Assembly: GCA_017551625.1 (NCBI GenBank)
Contig: JAFZLF010000004.1
Coordinates: forward strand, 1 to 37,994
Origin: Clostridiales bacterium
Lineage (GTDB): Bacteria; Bacillota; Clostridia; Saccharofermentanales; Saccharofermentanaceae
Length of the DNA: 37,994 nt
Direction of reading: 5' to 3'
In this document: positions 32,125 through 37,994 of the stretch, piece after piece
How the letters are laid out: each line of letters begins with the position of its first letter
How positions within the stretch are numbered: the first letter of the stretch is position 1
Made by a program: the position numbers and the translations under genes
Notes under the pieces: generated by a model
The model's input: the letters and a program-made list of their open reading frames with translations, nothing else
Told to the model about the DNA's origin: nothing
The model's database searches: none

Positions 32125-34025
32125 GTCTTCGGTTCCTGATTCTCTCTTCCGGGTTTTGATTGCTTCTGAGCATACATCATGGAGTCGCTGATTTTCAGAA
32201 AATCCTCGATCCGTCCGTAACAGTCCGTCTCCGTGATATAGGCTCCACAGCTATAGTCCATATTATATCCCACGGAGTTATTTCTGTTAAACGCATCGAC
32301 CAGTTCCCGTAACCTCAGGAGAAAGCGTGACAGGTGCGTCTCGGAGTAATACGGTGCGAAGATATAGAATTCATCCCCGCCGGCTCTTCCCGCTATCTCG
32401 CCGGAATCGCAGCAGGCCGTGATACTGTCCGCGAGGGCTCTGATCGCACGATCGCCCTCGTAGTGCCCGTAAGCATCGTTGATCTGTTTGAGCCCGTCCA
32501 TATCGATGACCATCGCGCAGACACTCGTCTTCTCGCGCATGTTGGAGAGAAGACTGCGCGAAGAATCGTCAAAACCGCGCCGGTTCAGCATACCGGTAAG
32601 GCCGTCCCGGATACTGAGATCCTCGAGTTTTCGGACCAGCTTGTGGATGTGGTTATTCTTCTGAAGCGTATGGAGCGTGGTGGCCACATTCAGCAGAAGG
32701 ACATTGTGATACTCGTTAAAGATATCTTTCGATGCCATCTCTACTACTGCATATCCGAAGATCTTCTCGGCGCAGTGCAGGCTCATCACATAGTAGATAT
32801 GAGGACGGTCCGAATCCGGGACCGGAAACATCGATGAACCGGTGAAGTGGTGAGGACTATTCGTATATTCCCTGTTCTTGTCGATCCAGATGATCGGGAC
32901 GAAGTTCCCGGACGGCGCGGTAAAATCACTGTCATAGGCAGGGCATCCGTTCGCATCCGTATGGACCATCATGAAATAAGATCTGTACTCGCCAAAGGTT
33001 ATGGCACTCGCGGCAAAAGCACTCTCGAGGGCTCGCACACTGTCTACCTTGTTCAGTTTCAGCATGGCCGATTCGGAATCAAAAAGCGCGATGCCCGACA
33101 TTCTCGTCTCTTCGTGCATCCTGGAGATGATATCCATAACGTGCTGATAATCCAGGGGATCACAGCCACAGGACTGGGAGAAGATCGGTTTGGGGAGGAC
33201 GCGAAGATCGTGCGCGCATACGTTTCTATTCTCCGAAAGATCGACCAGAAGGGAGATGGCTTTCCTGGCGACATCGAGTCTTTCTCTCGTGACCGAGGTA
33301 AGATGAGGAAGAAATTCCTGTCCTTCCACAGTACCGTCAAAACCGGATATGGCAATATCTTCTGGAACGCGGATCCCGCGCTTTTTAAATTCGTTGAGAA
33401 GTGACATCGCCATATAATCGTTAGCGCAGACGATGACCTCGGGGCGCTGCGGAAGAGACAGGAAATAGTCAGCCGCTTCGCCGCCCTTGTTGTACCAGAA
33501 ATCACCTTCGAAAACTCCTGCGCCATCTTCAGGCATACCGTGATTCTTCATCACAGACCGGAACACGGAAAGACGGATCTGCGCATCCGGATGGGAGAAG
33601 TAACCGGACATATATGCGATCTTCGTGAAGTGGTGATGGTCTATGAAGTGTTCCACCATCGCACGAAGCCCTTCCGCATCATCAAAATCAATGTTGTGGA
33701 AACCGTCAACATGACTGCTTATGGAGACAACGGCGCATCGTGCGGTGCGAAGCTTCTTCTCGACCTTGACGGATACACCGTCCTCATAGTAACCTTCGCC
33801 ATCGTAGATGATCCCGTCAAACTGATCGAGATCGATATAATCGAGCAACTCGGTATCGTAATCGCCGACAACTGAATTGACGATGCCGATTCTCCCCAGG
33901 CTGTTGAAGAACACCAGGTCGGCATCTGCTTCTTCAGCTGCGATGCTGAAGGCCCGGCACAGATTCCTCCTGTACCTGCTGGTAAGGCTATTCCCGAAAA
34001 ATGCGATTCTTTTCCGCCGGCCCAT
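32121..34025 (-). CDS. Periplasmic-binding-protein-like sensor with GGDEF domain
   Basis: A 634-residue cytoplasmic protein. Residues 1-280 form a LacI-type sugar-binding sensor without the LacI DNA-binding HTH (RKRIAFFGNSLTSRYRRNL, IDFDDAEGLRAMVEHF, YNKGGEAADYFL, CANDYMAMSLLNEFKKRGIRVPEDIAISGFDG). A middle region follows, then the GGDEF domain from about residue 455. The GGDEF motif is intact at 549-553, so c-di-GMP synthesis is expected; the inhibitory RxxD site is lacking. No membrane segment is seen. The start at 34025 has GGGAGAG upstream. It is cotranscribed with the AAC(3) gene. Confidence 0.88.
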   Translation of the reverse strand: MGRRKRIAFFGNSLTSRYRRNLCRAFSIAAEEADADLVFFNSLGRIGIVNSVVGDYDTELLDYIDLDQFDGIIYDGEGYYEDGVSVKVEKKLRTARCAVVSISSHVDGFHNIDFDDAEGLRAMVEHFIDHHHFTKIAYMSGYFSHPDAQIRLSVFRSVMKNHGMPEDGAGVFEGDFWYNKGGEAADYFLSLPQRPEVIVCANDYMAMSLLNEFKKRGIRVPEDIAISGFDGTVEGQEFLPHLTSVTRERLDVARKAISLLVDLSENRNVCAHDLRVLPKPIFSQSCGCDPLDYQHVMDIISRMHEETRMSGIALFDSESAMLKLNKVDSVRALESAFAASAITFGEYRSYFMMVHTDANGCPAYDSDFTAPSGNFVPIIWIDKNREYTNSPHHFTGSSMFPVPDSDRPHIYYVMSLHCAEKIFGYAVVEMASKDIFNEYHNVLLLNVATTLHTLQKNNHIHKLVRKLEDLSIRDGLTGMLNRRGFDDSSRSLLSNMREKTSVCAMVIDMDGLKQINDAYGHYEGDRAIRALADSITACCDSGEIAGRAGGDEFYIFAPYYSETHLSRFLLRLRELVDAFNRNNSVGYNMDYSCGAYITETDCYGRIEDFLKISDSMMYAQKQSKPGRENQEPKT

Positions 34026-34157
34026 GATACGCTCTCCCACATAAAGCATTTCCTTAGATAGTACAATCATAAGGAAACAATGTAATTTCGGAATGAATAT
34101 GCTTTTACTATTCTGTAAATACTGTGACGGTATCTTTCCCGTCATTTGAGAAAACGA

Positions 34158-34166
34158 TGATATAAT
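34158..34166 (+). promoter_or_regulatory. Extended -10 promoter of the YczE fusion gene
   Basis: TGATATAAT fits an extended -10 (TGnTATAAT), 24 bases before the start. No matching -35 box is present at the usual distance; extended -10 promoters can do without it. Confidence 0.5.
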
Positions 34167-34189
34167 CAAGTAGACAGGAGGGCGGGACT

Positions 34190-35548
34190 ATGAAGTTTTC
34201 CGTGACGGCGGAAGGTATAAATGTAGTGAAAGATCTCACTACCAGATTGATTCCCTTTGAAGAGATCCGTCGTATCGAGATCGATCAGGAAAAAGAATCG
34301 TTCTTCATCACGAAGGATCACGAAGATTTCACAGATAAAAAACTCGGCGACATCCTGAATCATCCGCATGTATATAACGCGATTAGTCAGTATAACATCG
34401 CCTTTATCGATCACTTCCTGAAAGACTTTCACGAGAAGACGTATACGGAAGAAGAACTCGCGCCTCTTCTGGAAAAGACGAAAAAGATCGCGCAGGAGTG
34501 TGCGGATCAGTGCATCAAGGAACAATTCGGGGAAGAGTACTCTGTGCATGTATATCTGGATAAAGATTACGAACACTACCATCTGTATTTCATGCTTCTG
34601 AGGAATGATCTGCCAGTGGATCTTCCGAAGGATATGAGAATGGATGGCGGTTTACATCCCAAGGCTTTCGGAAGTATGACGGTTACGGATCTTCTCGAGT
34701 GGAAGACCTCTTCTCATTCCGGCGTGTACGGCATCGTGGAAGAAGTGGCGGATCCGGAGGAATGCCACTCCTATGTGGAAACGTGGATAAAGGACTACTT
34801 CGATTTTTTCAAGCGCAAAGAGAAGGAGCATGCCTCTCTTCAGAAAGCTCTGGCAAAAGATGCGGCAAAACCGAAGCCGATCCCGAAAGATCACCTTTTC
34901 CGTCGGTATACTATCTTCATACTCGGACTGTTTATCGCCTCGATGGGTGTGGCCTTTTCGACCGTGGCTGAACTGGGTACCTCACCGGTCGCATCGGTGC
35001 CGTATTCGGTTTTCCTGGCAGATGGAGGAACGACTCTGTCTTTCGGAGGATGGCTGAATCTTCTGAGTCTCATCCAGATCGGCGTGCAAATACTTGTTCT
35101 AAGATCGGCATGCGATTGGCTGGAGATCCTGATCCAGACGATCCTTGCATTCGTGTACGGCTATCTCACAAACTTTTCCTGCTGGCTCCTTCGTGATATA
35201 TCTCTGACCAGGTACGAAGCACAGCTCGTTTTCATGTTGCTCGGCTGCGTCATCCTCGCGCTCGGCATCTGGGTACAGCTCAAAGGAGGCGTGGCGATGC
35301 TTCCGGGTGAGGCCATGAACCGCGCGATCAGTCAGGTGACGAAGAAGCGATATGAGAACGTGAAGATCTTCTTCGATGTCTTTTATATCTCGCTGTCGGC
35401 CTTGATCTGCCTGATATTCCTGGGAGAACTCCGGGGTGTCAGAGAAGGCAGTATCGTCGCGGCGATCCTGGTCGGAACACTCATCAAACTCTATAACTTT
35501 ATCTTTTCGAAGGTACTAAAACTGTCAGAACCTCCGAAGTCGGAATAG
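34190..35548 (+). CDS. YczE-type membrane protein fused to a soluble N-terminal domain
   Basis: A 452-residue protein. The first ~230 residues are soluble: a short beta-rich start (KFSVTAEGINVVKDLTTRLIPFEEIRRIEI) and a helical/mixed region ending in a basic linker (LAKDAAKPKPIPKD). The rest has about five hydrophobic segments with GLFIASMGVAFSTVAELGTSPVASVPY and MLPGEAMNRAISQVTKKRYENVKIFFDVFYI, the YczE/YyaS/YitT (DUF6198-like) pattern. Members of that family are of unknown transport role. The start has ACAGGAGGGCGGGACT upstream. Its domain combination is uncommon in my experience. Confidence 0.82.
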   Translation: MKFSVTAEGINVVKDLTTRLIPFEEIRRIEIDQEKESFFITKDHEDFTDKKLGDILNHPHVYNAISQYNIAFIDHFLKDFHEKTYTEEELAPLLEKTKKIAQECADQCIKEQFGEEYSVHVYLDKDYEHYHLYFMLLRNDLPVDLPKDMRMDGGLHPKAFGSMTVTDLLEWKTSSHSGVYGIVEEVADPEECHSYVETWIKDYFDFFKRKEKEHASLQKALAKDAAKPKPIPKDHLFRRYTIFILGLFIASMGVAFSTVAELGTSPVASVPYSVFLADGGTTLSFGGWLNLLSLIQIGVQILVLRSACDWLEILIQTILAFVYGYLTNFSCWLLRDISLTRYEAQLVFMLLGCVILALGIWVQLKGGVAMLPGEAMNRAISQVTKKRYENVKIFFDVFYISLSALICLIFLGELRGVREGSIVAAILVGTLIKLYNFIFSKVLKLSEPPKSE

Positions 35549-35561
35549 CGGGAGGCTGCTT

Positions 35562-35648
35562 ATGAACTACTACGGGTTTGCCTTAAGATCCCGATACATC
35601 AGGATCTCATCGTGGTACGTCCCATCATCGAAGCGCATGGCGTTATGA
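35562..35648 (+). other. Orphan ribosome site and start; possible truncated gene or junction
   Basis: Right after the YczE fusion, GCGGGAGG lies 6 bases before an ATG that reads MNYYGF and then runs antisense into the GNAT tail until a stop at 35646-35648. It may be the surviving front of a gene cut off when the reversed GNAT gene arrived. The evidence is only positional. Confidence 0.3.
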
Positions 35649-36130
35649 CGGCGGCCGGTCTCGATGAAGCCGCATTTTCTGTAGAGAGCCTGTGCCTGCT
35701 CGTTCTCCGCGACCACTTCCAGATCCATCTGCTCCCAGCCGACCTCCTTGGCCAGCTCGACCAGGTAGTTGATCAAGGCGGTGCCGATGCCTAAGCCCCA
35801 GAATTCTTTGTAGAGAGCGATCGCCAGAGAACAGCGGTGCCGGTATTTTCTCTGTGCGCCGATACCGAAGACTCTGCCGACACCTGTGAGTTTCCCGTCT
35901 ACGATGGCGGCCATCGCGATATTGTAAGGATTTTCAAGGCCTCTTCCGAGGAACACTTCTATGTCCTCGCGCGTGTCGTTGACTTCATCCGCGTTACGAA
36001 TGAGAAATTCTGTTTCGCCGGAGGTCTTCTTCAGATACTCGACCATCTGATCCGCAAGATCCGGTCCGTTCGGGCGCAAGACGCATATCCTCCCATCTTT
36101 CAATGTGATCGTTCTTTTAGGGAAATGCAT
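35570..36130 (-). CDS. GNAT family N-acetyltransferase
   Basis: A 186-residue acetyltransferase on the reverse strand. It opens MHFPKRTITLKDGRICVLRPNGPDLADQMVEYL, has the acetyl-CoA region SLAIALYKEFWGLGIGTALINYLVELAKEV with loop WGLGIG, and continues EVVAENEQAQALYRKCGFIETGRR. The pattern fits the GNAT branch near ribosomal-protein-alanine acetyltransferases. The start at 36130 is chosen because GAGGTGG lies 7 bases upstream; the longer frame overlaps the divergent acetyltransferase and is not credible. A GTGCTTTTCG copy reads toward this gene at 36176-36185. Confidence 0.88.
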   Translation of the reverse strand: MHFPKRTITLKDGRICVLRPNGPDLADQMVEYLKKTSGETEFLIRNADEVNDTREDIEVFLGRGLENPYNIAMAAIVDGKLTGVGRVFGIGAQRKYRHRCSLAIALYKEFWGLGIGTALINYLVELAKEVGWEQMDLEVVAENEQAQALYRKCGFIETGRRHNAMRFDDGTYHDEILMYRDLKANP

Positions 36131-36198
36131 ATCGCGCCACCTCGTTTCTTTCGTATTTTCTTTTATTGTAACTATCGAAAAGCACTGCGACAAGTAGT

Positions 36199-36238
36199 CC
36201 TGTGGTATACACAGGAAGGCTTCCGGAAATGGTATACT
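36199..36238. promoter_or_regulatory. Divergent control region with an inverted repeat
   Basis: CCTGTG-GTATA-CACAGG (36199-36215) lies between two GNAT genes transcribed away from each other. A TATACT (36233-36238) downstream is the likely -10 for the + strand gene. The repeat overlaps its -35 position, as an operator would. Confidence 0.5.
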
Positions 36239-36271
36239 GAATTCAGTTCTGACATGAAGGTAGAAACAGTT

Positions 36272-36703
36272 ATGGATAAATATGAGATGACAAATACGAT
36301 CACGCCGGAAGAGTATCTGGCGATGCGCGCTGCCGTCGGATGGAGTGTTTTTCCCGTCGAACAGGCTATTGCGGGACTCAGTAACTCCTATGTATGGTGT
36401 ATCCGTGACGAGGACCGTCCGATCGCTATCGGAAGAGCGATCTGGGATCACGGATATGTGATTTATATCGCGGATGTCATCGTTCTTCCCGAGTATCAAG
36501 GACAGGGACTCGGGCGCGTCCTGATGGAGAGCATCATGGCATTCATCCACGAGCAGCTCAAGCCCGGATACCGCTTTATGGTTAGCCTTCTGGCCGCCAA
36601 AGGGAAAGAAGAATTCTATCAGAAATTCGGATTCGAGAACCGTCCGAATGAGACGGTCGGCGCGGGCATGCACCAGTGGCTCGTGAACGAGAAGAGCGAA
36701 TAA
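36272..36703 (+). CDS. GNAT family N-acetyltransferase
   Basis: A 143-residue acetyltransferase. The core is CIRDEDRPIAIGRAIWDHGYVIYIADVIVLPEYQGQGLGRVLMESIMAFI with loop QGQGLG, followed by KEEFYQKFGFENRPNETVGAGMHQWL. The ending, KFGFxxRPxxxxGxGM, is typical of a common Firmicutes GNAT group. The start at 36272 has GAAGGTAG 8 bases upstream; an ATG at 36254 is less well placed. It is followed at 15 bases by the HAD gene. Confidence 0.88.
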   Translation: MDKYEMTNTITPEEYLAMRAAVGWSVFPVEQAIAGLSNSYVWCIRDEDRPIAIGRAIWDHGYVIYIADVIVLPEYQGQGLGRVLMESIMAFIHEQLKPGYRFMVSLLAAKGKEEFYQKFGFENRPNETVGAGMHQWLVNEKSE

Positions 36704-36718
36704 ACGCAAAATGAGGAA

Positions 36719-37567
36719 ATGATCGTGGTGGAGAAAGCGGAACCGAAAACTTTATATGTATCCGATCTGGACGGAACGCTGATGAGAAACGATGAGACAC
36801 TCTCTTCGGAGACGGTTCGGATCATTAACGAACTGGTCGAAAGAGGTCTGGATTTCACATACGCGACGGCACGCTCGGTCGAGAGTGCGCGGCCGATCGC
36901 AGGAGGGCTGAAACTCAGGCTCCCCGTTGTTACGAGAAACGGTGCGGTCCTGGCGGACAATGCCACGGGAAAACACATCAGGAAAGCGGTCTTCACCGAT
37001 GAGGAAGTGGCCCTTCTAAAAGCACTTCTCACGGACATTCCGTACTGCGGTTATGTTTCCTGCTTTATCGGCGAGGAGATGATCCGCACGACGATGGCGG
37101 GAGAGCATACCGTCGGGCTTCAAGGCTATCTCGATTACTATAAAGATGATCCGACCATGAAGTATATGGACACGTACGAGGAGATGTTCTGCGGTCTTCC
37201 GGGATATGTTACCTGCATCGGTGAAAAGGAAGAGATCGAGCCGATCTACGACCGCGTACGTGCGCATGACTGCTGGGAAGTGCTTTTCCAGAAGGATACG
37301 TATCGAGATGAGTACTGGCTCGAGATCTGCCCGAAGAACTGCACGAAGGCCAAGTCGCTCCTGAAGCTGAAAGAAGACTACGGATTCGACCGGTTAGTGG
37401 TTTTCGGGGACTCCTTAAATGATGTATCCATGTTCAAGATCGCAGATGAAGCCTATGCCGTGGCTAACGCGCGCGATGAACTGAAGAAACTGGCGACAAA
37501 AGTCATCGGATGTAATGAAGAAGATGCGGTCGCGCACTTTCTCGAAAATGTGATATTGAAAGTCTGA
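36719..37567 (+). CDS. HAD hydrolase, Cof-like subfamily IIB
   Basis: A 282-residue HAD phosphatase of the Cof/YbjI type. Motif I is canonical, YVSDLDGTLMRND; motif II is FTYATARSVESA; the large C2 cap lies between; motif III Lys is in ICPKNCTKAKSLL; motif IV is LVVFGDSLNDVSMFKIADEAYAVANA. These enzymes remove phosphate from sugars, FMN or other cofactors. The start follows AATGAGGAA. The preceding GNAT is probably in the same transcript. Confidence 0.92.
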   Translation: MIVVEKAEPKTLYVSDLDGTLMRNDETLSSETVRIINELVERGLDFTYATARSVESARPIAGGLKLRLPVVTRNGAVLADNATGKHIRKAVFTDEEVALLKALLTDIPYCGYVSCFIGEEMIRTTMAGEHTVGLQGYLDYYKDDPTMKYMDTYEEMFCGLPGYVTCIGEKEEIEPIYDRVRAHDCWEVLFQKDTYRDEYWLEICPKNCTKAKSLLKLKEDYGFDRLVVFGDSLNDVSMFKIADEAYAVANARDELKKLATKVIGCNEEDAVAHFLENVILKV

Positions 37568-37608
37568 AAATGTGGTTAGTGCAGTCATCTTCAGAAATCT
37601 GCTAATGG

Positions 37609-37639
37609 AAAATAGTGAAAAAATAGTGTAAAAATAGTG
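37609..37639 (+). repeat. Three 11-bp-phased direct repeats upstream of the Fic gene
   Basis: AAAATAGTG starts at 37609, 37620 and 37631, exactly 11 bases apart, so all copies face one side of the DNA helix. The last copy overlaps the -35 place of a promoter whose -10 is TATACT at 37660-37665. Confidence 0.75.
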
Positions 37640-37684
37640 AAAATATCCACCGGTTTTGATATACTATTGCTGAGGTGATTTGTC

Positions 37685-37994
37685 TTGATCAAGGTTACGC
37701 TATCCAATGAAATTCTCAAATATATAACGGACATCGATCAAAACCGATATAAGGTTTCTTCGGTCAAACTGGCTCCGTCGGTTGTCAACCGACTTCGTAA
37801 AAACTCCAAGAAAAAAAGTACATATTCATCTAACAGAATTGAAGGGAATCCTCTCTCTGAAAATCAAGTTGATGAAGTGATTGAACGTGATGAGCGAAAG
37901 CATTTTCTCAAACCTGAGCAGGAGATCCGAAACTATTTTCTTGTTCTGAACTATCTGGAGGAAATGGCCAAGAAAAAAGAAAGGTTCTCCAAGA
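37685..37994 (+). CDS. Fic-domain protein, N-terminal part (cut by window end)
   Basis: The last 103 residues in the window match the beginning of a Fic protein: after KKKSTYSSNRIEGNPLSENQVDEVIE there is the typical helical stretch. SSNRIEGN contains the (S/T)xxxE(G/N) inhibitory helix motif that blocks Fic AMPylation until released. The HPFxxGNGR catalytic loop would lie beyond the window. Fic proteins transfer AMP or other groups onto target proteins. It starts with TTG, preceded by GAGGTGATT. Base composition is A/T-richer than in the genes before it, and a repeat array lies upstream. Confidence 0.82.
   Translation, partial: MIKVTLSNEILKYITDIDQNRYKVSSVKLAPSVVNRLRKNSKKKSTYSSNRIEGNPLSENQVDEVIERDERKHFLKPEQEIRNYFLVLNYLEEMAKKKERFSK

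Noticed and set aside
34026..34169. N-terminal extension of the GGDEF protein to 34169
   Set aside because: The extension has no ribosome site and no recognisable sequence; the start at 34025 has GGGAGAG at the right distance and begins the sensor domain.
35837..36271. Long plus-strand extension of the GNAT at 36272
   Set aside because: It lies antisense to the reversed GNAT and has no family sequence.
36131..36709. Long minus-strand extension of the reversed GNAT
   Set aside because: It covers the divergent GNAT gene antisense; the family domain begins at 36130, next to a strong ribosome site.

Overview
The window reads as chromosomal DNA of a fermentative Clostridia bacterium, most like a gut or rumen Lachnospiraceae relative. 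The reasons are strong purine-rich ribosome-binding sites, moderate G+C, Clostridia-type families (C_GCAxxG_C_C, CmpB-like permease, YczE-like membrane proteins, SdpR/SdpI), and a GH43 enzyme near a Butyrivibrio-type feruloyl esterase. This placement is inference; there is no rRNA or other marker. No tRNA, rRNA, CRISPR array, insertion sequence, integrase or plasmid replication gene was seen. No gap exceeds 300 bases.

Layout. 1-2554: end of a CHAP hydrolase, a GNAT acetyltransferase, a methyltransferase and an adenosine-deaminase-like enzyme. 2640-4980: an A/T-richer insert with its own consensus promoter and three DNA-binding-type genes (ORF6N, Bro-N, coiled-coil HTH). The first two each carry a perfect inverted repeat inside the coding sequence. 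5000-9950: a small Cys protein, an acetyltransferase relic, a C_GCAxxG_C_C protein, a nucleoside phosphorylase, a MarR-flavodoxin pair with two operators, two acetyltransferases and a HAD enzyme. 9958-18412: an unknown protein, a reverse-strand lipoprotein, a racemase, GNATs, a VOC relic, a Cys-rich protein, an MFS exporter, a CmpB-like membrane protein, a methyltransferase and a serine-hydrolase-type beta-lactamase-fold protein. 18542-25556: an esterase, a GH43 enzyme, GNATs, a Nudix hydrolase, a WYL regulator, DinB-like and VOC proteins. 25643-29423: GNAT, TfoX-N, a membrane protein, DJ-1/PfpI, SdpR-SdpI and a U32-like Cys-rich protein. 29420-37567: HAD enzymes, a PAF-AH-like hydrolase, an AAC(3)-type acetyltransferase coupled to a sugar-sensor GGDEF protein, a YczE fusion and two divergent GNATs. 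The window ends inside a Fic-domain gene.

Most genes are short, single-enzyme units on the + strand, separated by a few bases or overlapping as ATGA/GTGA. Eleven intact GNAT genes, two methyltransferases, three HADs, one AAC(3)-like enzyme and several detoxification-type folds make this look like a storehouse of small-molecule modification and repair functions rather than one pathway. Coherent subsystems are few: MarR-flavodoxin, SdpR-SdpI, the AAC(3)-GGDEF pair, and perhaps GH43 with the esterase for plant xylan. Gene relics show ongoing turnover. A short DNA word, GTGCTTTTCG, recurs far more often than chance in different reading frames and between genes; this and the in-gene palindromes are the least explained signals.
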